This document shows, one piece after another, positions 16,907-25,903 of a stretch of 64,000 bases of DNA (position 1 is its first letter; each line of letters starts with the position of its first letter). The notes under the pieces are model-generated. The model was not told the origin of the DNA. It ran no database searches and was given only the letters and a program-made list of their open reading frames with translations. The position numbers and the translations under genes were made by a program. The DNA comes from Alterisphingorhabdus sp051668705 (lineage in GTDB: Bacteria > Pseudomonadota > Alphaproteobacteria > Sphingomonadales > Sphingomonadaceae): positions 124,001 through 188,000 of the forward strand of contig NZ_CP196351.1 in the NCBI RefSeq assembly GCF_051668705.1. The letters are read 5' to 3'.

Positions 16907-19081
16907 TTAGAAACGGCCAGCATCCATAACTTTGGTCCATGCGGCGACAAAGGTTTTGGTGAAGCGTTCTGCCGCATCGTCACTGGCAAAAACTTCGGCT
17001 TGCGCGCGCAATACCGAGTTGGAACCAAAGATCAGGTCGGCCCGTGTGCCGGTCCATTTGGTTTCACCAGTCTTACGGTCTTTGCCAACAAAGCTGTCTT
17101 CCGCGTCGGAGGTTGCTTCCCATTGAACGCCCAAATCAAGAATATTCTTGAAGAAGTCATTGCTCAGCGTACCGGTATTTTCGGTCAGCACGCCATGGTT
17201 TGAACCGCCAACATTGATGTTGATGCTGCGCAAGCCGCCCAACAAAGCTGTCATTTCCGGCATGGTCAGGCCGAGCATTTCGGACTTTTCAACCAGCAAA
17301 GCCTCTTGCGAGCGCATTTGGGTGCCAGTGGTGAAGTTACGGAAACCATCAGCGCGTGGCTCAAGTGGCTCGAAACTTTCTGCATCGGTCTGATCTGCGC
17401 TCGCATCGGTGCGGCCCGGTGTGAACGGCACGGTGATGTTATGGCCGGCATCTTTCGCTGCTTTTTCAACAGCAGCACAACCGCCCAGCACAATCAGGTC
17501 AGCAAGTGATACGGTTTTGCCCGTGGCGTTAAATGTACTCTGAATACCGGTCAGGGTTTCCAATGCTGTGGCCAGCTCGGCTGGTTCATTGGCAGCCCAA
17601 TCTTTTTGCGGAGCCAAACGGATACGCGCGCCGTCACTGCCACCGCGGTGATCGGTGTTGCGATAGGTTGACGCTGACGCCCAGGCCGTTGCAACCAGAC
17701 GCGCGGTTGACAGGCCGCTATCCAGAATTTGCGCTTTCAAGGATGCAATATCGGCATCATTGATCAGCTCGTGATCAACAGCCGGTACCGGATCTTGCCA
17801 AATCAGATCTTCGGCTGGAACTTCCGCACCTTTATAACGGGCTTTCGGGCCCATATCGCGGTGTGTCAGCTTAAACCATGCACGGGCAAAGGCGTCGGCA
17901 AATTGATCAGGATTGTCGCGAAAACGCTCAGATATTTTGCGATAATCAGGATCCATTTTCATGGCCATATCGGCCGTTGTCATCATCAATGGCTGTGTTT
18001 GGCTCGGGTCATGCGCCGCAGGAGCCTCTGGTGCATCCTGGCCAGCCTTTGGTGTCCATTGATGTGCACCAGCGGGTGATTTGGTCAATTCCCACTCATA
18101 GCCCAGCAGCACTTCGAAATAGCCATTGTCCCATGCGATCGGATTGGCTGTCCATGCGCCTTCAATACCAGAGGTAATCGCATCGCCGCCTTTGCCGCTG
18201 CCATGCTTGCTGATCCAGCCCATGCCCATTGCGGTCATATCTTCGCCTTCTGGCTCAGGGCCGACCAGATCGGCATCGCCAGCGCCATGCGCTTTACCAA
18301 AGGTGTGGCCACCTGCGGTTAGAGCGACGGTTTCTTCGTCATTCATCGCCATACGCGCAAAGGTCACGCGGATATCATGCGCACTACCCAGAGGATCAGG
18401 CTCACCAGATGGGCCTTCAGGGTTTACATAGATAAGACCCATATGCACGGCGCCTAATGGATCAATCAGCTCACGCTCACCAACAAAGCGATCTTCGCCC
18501 ATCCATTCAGATTCGGGGCCCCAGTTGATTTCTTCAGGCTCCCAAACATCGGTACGGCCGCCAGCAAAACCAAATGGTTTTAGACCCATATGTTCAATCG
18601 CGCAGTTGCCAGCGAAGACCAGCAAATCGGCCCAGCTCAGTTTCGCGCCATATTTTGTTTTAATTGGTTGCAACAGCAAGCGCGCTTTGTCGAGATTGGC
18701 ATTATCGGGCCAGCTATTGAGCGGTGCAAAACGCTGCTGCCCTGTGCCAGCGCCGCCACGGCCATCAAATGTACGATAGGTGCCAGCTGCGTGCCATGCC
18801 ATGCGGACAAATAATGGGCCGTAATGACCATAATCGGCTGGCCACCAGTCCTGCGAGTCTGTCAGAAGCGCAAAAATGTCCTGACGCACAGCTTCAAGGT
18901 CAAGGCTCTCAAATGCTTCCGCATAATCAAAATCTTCGCCCATAGGGTCGTTTTGCGGGTGGTTGCGCTTTAATGGTGTAAGGTCCAGTGCATTGGGCCA
19001 CCATAGCTGGTTGGTCATATGGCCAACAACGGCCTGAATACTGGTGCCGCCGTGCATGGGGCATTTGCTTTGTTCGTTCAT
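16907..19081 (-). CDS. katG: catalase-peroxidase
   Basis: A 724-residue bifunctional heme catalase-peroxidase that destroys hydrogen peroxide and oxidises peroxidase substrates. Distal residues are R93, W96 and H97 in RMAWHAAG. Y218 (GLIYVNPEG) and M244 (FARMAMND) complete the Met-Tyr-Trp cross-link, with the same spacing as in Mycobacterium KatG. The proximal heme ligand is H259 (GGHTFGKAHG). Both halves are present and the length is normal. CAGGAG lies 7 nt before the ATG. The gene is monocistronic with its own terminator and is divergent from the hydrolase at 19277. I see no oxyR next to it. Confidence 0.97.
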   Translation of the reverse strand: MNEQSKCPMHGGTSIQAVVGHMTNQLWWPNALDLTPLKRNHPQNDPMGEDFDYAEAFESLDLEAVRQDIFALLTDSQDWWPADYGHYGPLFVRMAWHAAGTYRTFDGRGGAGTGQQRFAPLNSWPDNANLDKARLLLQPIKTKYGAKLSWADLLVFAGNCAIEHMGLKPFGFAGGRTDVWEPEEINWGPESEWMGEDRFVGERELIDPLGAVHMGLIYVNPEGPSGEPDPLGSAHDIRVTFARMAMNDEETVALTAGGHTFGKAHGAGDADLVGPEPEGEDMTAMGMGWISKHGSGKGGDAITSGIEGAWTANPIAWDNGYFEVLLGYEWELTKSPAGAHQWTPKAGQDAPEAPAAHDPSQTQPLMMTTADMAMKMDPDYRKISERFRDNPDQFADAFARAWFKLTHRDMGPKARYKGAEVPAEDLIWQDPVPAVDHELINDADIASLKAQILDSGLSTARLVATAWASASTYRNTDHRGGSDGARIRLAPQKDWAANEPAELATALETLTGIQSTFNATGKTVSLADLIVLGGCAAVEKAAKDAGHNITVPFTPGRTDASADQTDAESFEPLEPRADGFRNFTTGTQMRSQEALLVEKSEMLGLTMPEMTALLGGLRSININVGGSNHGVLTENTGTLSNDFFKNILDLGVQWEATSDAEDSFVGKDRKTGETKWTGTRADLIFGSNSVLRAQAEVFASDDAAERFTKTFVAAWTKVMDAGRF

Positions 19082-19179
19082 GTCAATCTCCTGAAAATAC
19101 GGAAGGGGAATATTTTTCTATCCAGTCTTTTATGCCAGATTCGCACCAATCGATCAAAACGATTTTTTGATAAAGACTG

Positions 19180-19198
19180 ATTGAGTGACCCACTCAAT
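19180..19198. promoter_or_regulatory. perfect 19-bp palindrome, operator-like
   Basis: ATTGAGTGACCCACTCAAT is a perfect 8-bp inverted repeat with a 3-bp centre, in the divergent gap between katG and the alpha/beta hydrolase. The half-site TTGAGTG resembles many TetR-family operators. No TetR gene is in the neighbourhood, so the regulator would act in trans. Confidence 0.55.
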
Positions 19199-19276
19199 AT
19201 ATATGGTTTGTCTCTCGTCCTCGCTGCTCTGACTGATGCTCTTTACATTATAGAGACGAGGGTAGATGATTACATC

Positions 19277-20011
19277 ATGGCAATAATATTTTTACACGGC
19301 GTGCCAGACACGCCCATAGTCTGGCAGCCGTTAATCGCGGCGCTTAATCTGAGTGATGACAGCTATATCGCTCCTAATTTACCTGGTTTTGCTGCGCCTT
19401 CGCCGCGCGGTTTTGCTGCAACCAAAGAGGCTTATGTCGATTGGCTGATTTCGCAGGTGGAAAAATCCTATGCGCAAAGCGGGCCGGTTCATCTGGTCGG
19501 CCATGATTGGGGCGCGATTTTGTGTGTCCGCGCGGCGTGTTTGCGGCCCGATCTCGTGGCTAGCTGGGCCGTCAGCAATGCTGTGCCAGAGCCGACATAT
19601 CAATGGCACCGCGCCGCACGCATGTGGCAGACACCTTTATTGGGTGAGCTTGGAATGGTAATGCTGAACAATGCCAAAGCAGAGAGGGTTTTGATACAAT
19701 CCGGAATGCCGGAGGATATGGCGAAGATTGAAGCAGCATATGTCGATAAGGTGATGAAAAGTGCGATCCTTAAACTCTATCGCTCTGCCAAGACCATGGC
19801 TGATGATTGGGGCAATGATTTGACCCGCCTGTCCAAAAAAGGCCTGCTATTATGGGGTGCGGATGATCCTTTTGTGCCATTGGAGACAGCGCTTGCTTTT
19901 TCAAAACGAACCAAGATACCATTGCATATCGAAGAAGGTGCTGGTCACTGGGCGATTGTTGAGCGCGCGGACAGCATGGCGGCGCAGTTGCAAGGTTTTT
20001 GGTCTGCGTAA
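19277..20011 (+). CDS. alpha/beta-fold hydrolase with Asp nucleophile
   Basis: A 244-residue alpha/beta hydrolase. The nucleophile elbow is GHDWGA, with an aspartate nucleophile as in epoxide hydrolases and haloalkane dehalogenases, not the serine of esterases. The catalytic acid region is LLLWGADDPFVP and the His is in GAGHWAIVERAD. FLHGVPDTPIVW carries the oxyanion region. The start is taken as ATG at 19277 (MAIIFLHG), because the upstream in-frame extension runs through the operator-like palindrome. The substrate is unknown. Response to an unknown effector is suggested by the palindrome upstream. Confidence 0.8.
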   Translation: MAIIFLHGVPDTPIVWQPLIAALNLSDDSYIAPNLPGFAAPSPRGFAATKEAYVDWLISQVEKSYAQSGPVHLVGHDWGAILCVRAACLRPDLVASWAVSNAVPEPTYQWHRAARMWQTPLLGELGMVMLNNAKAERVLIQSGMPEDMAKIEAAYVDKVMKSAILKLYRSAKTMADDWGNDLTRLSKKGLLLWGADDPFVPLETALAFSKRTKIPLHIEEGAGHWAIVERADSMAAQLQGFWSA

Positions 20012-20028
20012 AAACTGCCCTGACCATT

Positions 20029-20718
20029 TTAGCCAGAAGCAAAAAGTTTATCGACCGATCCGCCATTTTTGGCCAACAATCGAGCGACATCTTGGCGACC
20101 TTGATAATAGATAAGTGCTGGATGGTCCTGTCCTGAGGCTTTCAGCTTGGTAACATCATCTGCGCTAAGGCTCGATTCCTGCGCGATATAATCGGCATAG
20201 CCTTCCACCTTCCAACCCGGGAACAGAGCAGATTGTATAAAGCCGAAATGCTGACGGATAAGGGCATGTGTTCGCTCATGGGCTATAACAGAAACAAGGC
20301 TACGCTCGCCGCCCATCGCCTTGCCATTATAGATTTTGCCCGCTGCAATATCGGTGCGGTTAAATACCATGTTGGTGGTCAGCGGCCGGTTGAGCGCAAA
20401 GGCACCACTGGCCCCAAATGCCAGCCATTTCCAGCGCCAGCCGCCATTGGTCAAAACAATCACATGATCATAGTCATCACCATAGATAGCGCTGGCACGC
20501 AGCAGTTTATCTGATTGCGCCAATGCCTTTGCAAAGGCTGGCGTAATTTCGCTCTCGGAATAGACAATCGTGTCGCCAAAACGCTTGGCATAAGGGAAGA
20601 GCAGAAATTGCGGGGCCAGTAATGGCGCAAAGGCGATAAAGGCCAACATTAAGGCCAGCCTTTTGCCCCAATAGCCTTTAGGCTTAGCGGAGTTAGTATT
20701 AGTATCGCTTGGTGACAA
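20029..20718 (-). CDS. membrane-anchored zincin-like protein (HERTH motif)
   Basis: A 229-residue protein with one N-terminal transmembrane segment (about residues 19-42, ALMLAFIAFAPLLAPQFLLF). The extracytoplasmic part contains VIAHERTHALIRQHFG, an HExxH zinc site, followed by WKVEGYADY, whose Glu could be the third ligand as in gluzincins. This suggests a metallopeptidase, though the family is not one I can name. The start is TTG at 20718, 3 nt after the fumarase stop; an internal ATG at 20649 would cut the membrane anchor. It is probably co-transcribed with the fumarase gene. Confidence 0.65.
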   Translation of the reverse strand: MSPSDTNTNSAKPKGYWGKRLALMLAFIAFAPLLAPQFLLFPYAKRFGDTIVYSESEITPAFAKALAQSDKLLRASAIYGDDYDHVIVLTNGGWRWKWLAFGASGAFALNRPLTTNMVFNRTDIAAGKIYNGKAMGGERSLVSVIAHERTHALIRQHFGFIQSALFPGWKVEGYADYIAQESSLSADDVTKLKASGQDHPALIYYQGRQDVARLLAKNGGSVDKLFASG

Positions 20719-20721
20719 AGG

Positions 20722-22245
20722 TTATGCCCTTTCCAGCAATTTCTCTTTCTTGATCTTCTCTTGCCAGACCAAGGGCGCCAGATGGTGCACGCTATTGCCC
20801 TCAGCATCGACAGCGACGGTGACGGGCATATCCTGCACCTCAAATTCGTAAATCGCCTCCATGCCCAATTCGGCAAAACCAACCACCTTGCTGCCTTTAA
20901 TGGCGCGGCTGACCAGATAGGCACTGCCGCCAACCGCCATCAAATAGGCCGAACCGTGTTTTTTGATCGCTTCAATGGCCATTGGCCCACGTTCGGCCTT
21001 GCCGACCATGGCCAACAATCCCTCGCCCAGCATCATATCGGTGAATTTGTCCATCCGCGTTGCAGTAGTTGGGCCAGCAGGGCCGACCACTTCCTCACCC
21101 ACCGGATCAACCGGGCCAACATAATAGATAACCCGCCCGGCAAATTCGACCGGCAAAGGCTCGCCAGCATCCAGCATATCCTTGATGCGTTTGTGCGCGG
21201 CATCGCGGCCGGTCAGCATCTTGCCATTGAGCAGCAAGCGATCACCCTGTTTCCAGCTGGCAACCTCCTCTTGCGTCAATGCATCAAGCTGCACGCGCTT
21301 TGCCTCTTTAGATGGGGTCCAGTTGACATCGGGCCATTCGTCCAGCTTCGGGGCCTCCAAATAGGCCGGGCCAGAGCCATCAAGTGTGAAATGCGCATGG
21401 CGTGTGGCCGCACAATTAGGGATCATAGCTACGGGCTTGCCAGCTGCGTGACACGGTGCATCATAAATCTTCACATCCAAAATGGTGGACAGCCCGCCAA
21501 GCCCCTGCGCCCCAATGCCCAGTGCATTGACCTTGTCAAAAATCTCGATCCGCATTTCTTCCAATGCGCTACCGGGGCCACGCTGTTTTAACTGGGCCAT
21601 ATCAATCGGCTCCATCAGCGATTTTTTGGCGAGCAATACGGCATGTTCCGCCGTGCCGCCAATACCGATGCCCAACATGCCAGGCGGGCACCAGCCCGCC
21701 CCCATTTGCGGGATCATATCCAGCACCCAGCCAACAATATCATCACTGGGGTTCATCATCTTGAATTTGGATTTATTCTCACTGCCGCCGCCCTTGGCCG
21801 CGACATCAATATCGACCTTGCTGCCCGGTACCATATCGACATGCAGAACGCATGGTGTGTTGTCTTTGGTGTTGCGCCGGGTAAAGGCCGGATCAGCCAG
21901 CACAGAGGCCCGCAATTTGTTTTCCGGGTGCAGATAGGCACGGCGCACACCTTCATCGACAATATCCTGCATCGCACGGCTGGTGTCATCAAGCCGGCAA
22001 TCCATGCCCCATTTGATAAACACGTTGACGATGCCGGTATCCTGACAAATTGGCCGATGCCCCTCTGCGCACATGCGGCTGTTGGTCAAAATCTGCGCAA
22101 TGGCATCCTTGGCCGCGGGCCCTTGCTCGGCTGTATAAGCCTCACCCAAAGCGCGGATATAATCCATGGGGTGATAATAGCTGATAAATTGCAGCGCATC
22201 GGCGACACTTTCGATCAGATCATCGGCTTTGATTAAGGTCGTCAT
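20722..22245 (-). CDS. class I fumarate hydratase (4Fe-4S)
   Basis: A 507-residue iron-sulfur fumarase of the FumA/FumB class that interconverts fumarate and malate in the TCA cycle. The three cluster cysteines are C67 (PICQDTG), C186 (GAGWCPPGM) and C278 (IPNCAATRH). The C-terminal half carries the conserved YYVGPVDPVGEEVVGPAGPTTATRMD-type block and KKHGSAYLMAVGG. The ATG at 22245 is preferred to the in-frame TTG at 22251. The class is oxygen-sensitive, which fits an aerobe only if class II FumC is also encoded elsewhere. Downstream it is tightly linked to the zincin-like gene. Confidence 0.94.
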   Translation of the reverse strand: MTTLIKADDLIESVADALQFISYYHPMDYIRALGEAYTAEQGPAAKDAIAQILTNSRMCAEGHRPICQDTGIVNVFIKWGMDCRLDDTSRAMQDIVDEGVRRAYLHPENKLRASVLADPAFTRRNTKDNTPCVLHVDMVPGSKVDIDVAAKGGGSENKSKFKMMNPSDDIVGWVLDMIPQMGAGWCPPGMLGIGIGGTAEHAVLLAKKSLMEPIDMAQLKQRGPGSALEEMRIEIFDKVNALGIGAQGLGGLSTILDVKIYDAPCHAAGKPVAMIPNCAATRHAHFTLDGSGPAYLEAPKLDEWPDVNWTPSKEAKRVQLDALTQEEVASWKQGDRLLLNGKMLTGRDAAHKRIKDMLDAGEPLPVEFAGRVIYYVGPVDPVGEEVVGPAGPTTATRMDKFTDMMLGEGLLAMVGKAERGPMAIEAIKKHGSAYLMAVGGSAYLVSRAIKGSKVVGFAELGMEAIYEFEVQDMPVTVAVDAEGNSVHHLAPLVWQEKIKKEKLLERA

Positions 22246-22323
22246 GGGCAATCATCCTGTACAAAAGGCTATAATGTCTTGATGTTCGCTATTTAGGCCA
22301 AGATGGCTTTCTGGCCAAATAAT

Positions 22324-24135
22324 TTATCGTCCTGCGCCGCGTAGCTGATAGCGGTCCCAAATGGTTGCGCCCATCCGCCAAATAATGGCCAAGGCTGCGA
22401 TATAGGGCGCCTGCCAGATTATCAGGCCGCCAATTGCGATAATGGCGAAAAACCAGATACCCTTATCTTCATAGATAATTGCTTTGTCCAAAACTGCGGC
22501 GCAATAGAGCAGGATTATATATACCGGTATGGCAAATAGACGCAGGATATTGCGAATATCTGCGTCTATTTCCAGCTGTGCAATATAGCCTTGCAGGCCG
22601 AACATGAGCAAAGCGAGTAACCCGAGCAACGCACATAGGGCAATGTGCAGCCATGGCCGCACTGTCTGCATATAGTCCTGCCAGTCCTGCTGATGCCGAA
22701 CCATGACCCATATGGTTATGGCGGCAATGACGATCAGCATGTCGAGCATAGTGTTAAAGCCCTCCAACACCAGATAGTTGATTATCAATGCCGCGATCAA
22801 TAGCGCGAGCAGGCGCGCGGCCCAACGCTCAGTAAATGTCAGATAATCAAAGGGGTCTGGCTTAATGCGCAGGAAAAAGCGCAATGCAGCAGCTATAACC
22901 AATATAATAGCAACAGAGCTAAGGTCGGGCGGTAAGAAGAAAAGCAATAGCGGGAATGCTCCCGTCGCCACAAAACACAGATTCTTCCACGAAAGCCAAG
23001 CATATTGCTTGGCCGTAATATCTTCGTCCGGCTTGGCTTTTAAGGGTATTTTATCGACAAAAGTGATGAAGGTTGCGGCAATGCAAGCCGTTGCGTAATA
23101 ATATAAAGTCGCAAGCGTGACGGCAGTGCCTTGAAAAAGATAAGCGGCGGCGATGGCTATTCCGGGAGCAGTGGTAAAAAAAGTCCATAGTAACTCTTGA
23201 GCAGCACCTCGCCATTCGGCAATACCATCCCAAAAGTGGACTGCGTCATCATCCAGCTCATGATATTCCATGCTGGGATATTCTTCGCGAATGCGTTCAA
23301 GCAATTTTACGGTTTCACCGCCATACCAAAATGCTTTTAATCGGGCGCGCCATAATGGCGGCTCTGGAGGATGCACAAGCGGCATAATGATATGGCGTTT
23401 TTTATTATCAGGCCGCGTTGCGCGCAAAAATGCCGCATGATCATAAGCCCTTTCGCGGGCTTCATCGAGCATATAATTGCCGCTATAGTCTTGCCCGTCT
23501 GTCCATTTATAATGATCGCGCACTATGGGGATGATCGGTAGCGCAGCTTCTTCGCCATCAATAATCAAACGTGCTGCCCAAATCTCATTCTGGCCGGACA
23601 GCGCGACATTATCATTGGCCGGGTGGGTGAGCATCTGCTGCATCAGCCTAGCCAATTCACTTGCTGTCTCGTCGCCAGATGCGTCGTTTTCTGCCTCTAT
23701 GCTGGCGCCGTAATAGATGATGTCTTCAATCTGGCGTTTCAGCGCTTCCATGGCGGCTCGCTCAGGGTCAACAATGATGTTGTCAGATTGTGACCAGCGA
23801 TCTTCGCTTTCGTCTCTGCTGGTATATTGCCTTAGATTGGCATCTTGCGGGTCAATGTCCCAACCCTCGTCATCTTCGTCGCTATAGGCTGTTTCACTTT
23901 CTTCATAAGCCTCGTCATCTGCAAGGCTTTCATCATCCATAAAGTCATCGTCATCATAGCGATGCCATTCGCGCTGTTGTATGGCCCGATCATAGGCTGT
24001 GCGCAAATCCATAAAGGCTTGCGGCTCAGCATCGACATCGATGGATTTCAGCAATTTGGCATAAGCGCGCTTAATCGCTTTGCGGTCGTCTGTCGCATCA
24101 ATGCCCAACACAGACCAAGGGTAAGCGCGTGCCAT
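22324..24135 (-). CDS. J-domain-like multi-pass membrane protein, HscC partner
   Basis: A 603-residue protein with three parts: an N-terminal J-like domain (residues 4-52: YPWSVLGIDATDDRKAIKRAY...FMDLRTAYDRAI), a strongly acidic linker (DDDDFMDDESLADDEAYEE and onward), and a C-terminal half with about eight hydrophobic helices. The helix II-III loop reads KSIDVDAEP where DjlB/DjlC-type proteins have H/R-PD, so the His and Pro of HPD are missing and only the Asp remains. E. coli HscC also works with membrane J proteins (DjlB, DjlC). The start is ATG at 24135 with AAGG 6 nt before it, 49 nt after hscC. A longer frame to 24249 would overlap hscC. Confidence 0.75.
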   Translation of the reverse strand: MARAYPWSVLGIDATDDRKAIKRAYAKLLKSIDVDAEPQAFMDLRTAYDRAIQQREWHRYDDDDFMDDESLADDEAYEESETAYSDEDDEGWDIDPQDANLRQYTSRDESEDRWSQSDNIIVDPERAAMEALKRQIEDIIYYGASIEAENDASGDETASELARLMQQMLTHPANDNVALSGQNEIWAARLIIDGEEAALPIIPIVRDHYKWTDGQDYSGNYMLDEARERAYDHAAFLRATRPDNKKRHIIMPLVHPPEPPLWRARLKAFWYGGETVKLLERIREEYPSMEYHELDDDAVHFWDGIAEWRGAAQELLWTFFTTAPGIAIAAAYLFQGTAVTLATLYYYATACIAATFITFVDKIPLKAKPDEDITAKQYAWLSWKNLCFVATGAFPLLLFFLPPDLSSVAIILVIAAALRFFLRIKPDPFDYLTFTERWAARLLALLIAALIINYLVLEGFNTMLDMLIVIAAITIWVMVRHQQDWQDYMQTVRPWLHIALCALLGLLALLMFGLQGYIAQLEIDADIRNILRLFAIPVYIILLYCAAVLDKAIIYEDKGIWFFAIIAIGGLIIWQAPYIAALAIIWRMGATIWDRYQLRGAGR

Positions 24136-24184
24136 TAATGCCTTGCCATGACGCGGCGCGATGCCGCTTCGGATAAGTTTATCA

Positions 24185-25903
24185 TCATAGGAAGCGGTCA
24201 CCCTCCAGCTCGTCCAATGCTTTTTCCAGCTCTTTGCGGCCTTCTGCAATCTTGCGCGTGTCTTGCGTGTCTAACAGTCCGGCAAAGCCAGAGATTAAAT
24301 GGCCGATATAATCGCGCTGTGGCCCTAAATAACCTTGGTAACAGCGCTCGGCCCGCGCCATGAGGGAGGCATTGGCGTCCTCATCACGTGGGTGAATTTT
24401 TAGCTTGGCCAGTTCCAATCGGCGCTTCTCAAGGTCTTTGGGCGAAAGCTCATCTGCGCCATCCTGTATAACCAATTGGCGCGTTTCCTGACCATCTTGG
24501 TCTTTAACGTCTACCTCCAATAGCCCGCTAACATCATAGGTGAAGCGCACGGAAAAGTAGACTTCGTGCTTTTTGCCTTTGGGCAGTGGCAGTTTCACGT
24601 CACCCAGAAAGACATTATTGGCCACCATCCGTGATTCACCCTGATAGACACGCACATCGACGGACCGCTGATTGTCATACATGGGGGAAAAGACATGCTC
24701 GCGGCTAACGGGTATAACGGTATTGCGATCAATAATGGGGGAAAATAGGCCAGAAACAATCTGCTTGTTGCCGCGCTCCTCTGCGCTTTCAATACCCAGA
24801 GTGAAGGGGCAGACATCGGTCAGTCTTACTTCATCCAGCGCGGCATCACGCATTTTTAGACCGGCCTGAACCGCAGCGCCCAGTGCAATGGCCTCATCAG
24901 GGTCGAGCGCAGTTTCAGGAAAGCGGCCAAACATTTTGGTGACCGCTTTGCGCACCACTGGCATGCGTGTCGCGCCGCCAACCAATATCACTTTGCCCAA
25001 ATCCTCACCGCGCACATCGCTGTCACGCAGTGATTGCAGCACCGGATCGCGCAAACGTTTGATCAGTGGCTGTGACTCGCGTTCAAAACTGGCAGCACTG
25101 ATCTGTGTGCTATGGCTTTCACCCTGCCAGACAATGCGAAACTCGGTGCTGTCAGTCTTGCTCAAATCACGGCGAACACGTTCTGCTGTGGCCCGTAATA
25201 TCTCATACAGGGCTGCTGATTCCTCGCTGCCCTCTTCAATATTCCATTTTCCCCAAGGGTCGATTTGGGTGCGCGCCAATTGCACCAGAATATCATTAAA
25301 ATCTTCCCCGCCCAAACGGTTATCACCCGCCGAAGCGCGCACCTCAATTATGCCCTCAAAAATTTCGACCAGTGAGACATCGAATGTGCCGCCGCCCAGA
25401 TCAAATATCAGAAATGGCTCTTCTTCTTCCAGCTCGTGAATGCCATGGGCCAGCGCGGCCGCTGTCGGTTCGTTAATAAGCCGCTCTACTTTCAAGCCTG
25501 CCAAAGATGCTGCTCTTACTGTAGCTTTGCGTTGTTTATCGTTAAAATAAGCAGGCACGGTGATGATCGCGCTATCGATAGTCTCACTCAGAAAGGCCTC
25601 TGCATCTGCCTTCAAACTTTTCAGCACAAAAGATGAGAGGTCTTCAGCAGAAAATTGCCAATCGCCCAGTTGGACGCGTTTGTCAGTGCCAATATAGCGT
25701 TTAAAAGCAGTGGCGGTCAGTTTTGGATGATTGGCCTGCCGTTCGCGTGCGGCCATGCCGGTTACTATCTCTCCGTTATCCATGACACTAACCGCTGATG
25801 GTGTCAGCACATCGCCCAAGGCATTGGGGATGAGCTTCGCCTGACCATCTTGCCAGACAGCGATTGCAGAATTGGTTGTTCCCAGATCGATTCCGACCAG
25901 CAT
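24185..25903 (-). CDS. hscC: Hsp70-family chaperone HscC
   Basis: A 572-residue Hsp70 of the HscC subfamily, shorter than DnaK. The nucleotide-binding domain shows GIDLGTTNSAIAVW, VPAYFNDKQRKAT, LINEPTAAALAHG, FDLGGGTFDVSLVE and VGGATRMPVV. The substrate-binding part has DVCPFTLGIE and FSPIIDRNTVIPVSREHVF, which match HscC closely. The lid is short (ends ALDELEGDRFL). HscC is a specialised chaperone with its own J partners, and a membrane J-like protein follows here. The start is ambiguous: ATG at 25903 behind GGGGGG is preferred to ATG at 25915. Confidence 0.88.
   Translation of the reverse strand: MLVGIDLGTTNSAIAVWQDGQAKLIPNALGDVLTPSAVSVMDNGEIVTGMAARERQANHPKLTATAFKRYIGTDKRVQLGDWQFSAEDLSSFVLKSLKADAEAFLSETIDSAIITVPAYFNDKQRKATVRAASLAGLKVERLINEPTAAALAHGIHELEEEEPFLIFDLGGGTFDVSLVEIFEGIIEVRASAGDNRLGGEDFNDILVQLARTQIDPWGKWNIEEGSEESAALYEILRATAERVRRDLSKTDSTEFRIVWQGESHSTQISAASFERESQPLIKRLRDPVLQSLRDSDVRGEDLGKVILVGGATRMPVVRKAVTKMFGRFPETALDPDEAIALGAAVQAGLKMRDAALDEVRLTDVCPFTLGIESAEERGNKQIVSGLFSPIIDRNTVIPVSREHVFSPMYDNQRSVDVRVYQGESRMVANNVFLGDVKLPLPKGKKHEVYFSVRFTYDVSGLLEVDVKDQDGQETRQLVIQDGADELSPKDLEKRRLELAKLKIHPRDEDANASLMARAERCYQGYLGPQRDYIGHLISGFAGLLDTQDTRKIAEGRKELEKALDELEGDRFL

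Noticed and set aside
20761..21591. 276-codon plus-strand open frame inside the fumarase gene
   Set aside because: It lies antisense to a well-conserved class I fumarase and its translation shows no domain. It is open only because of the codon bias of the real gene.
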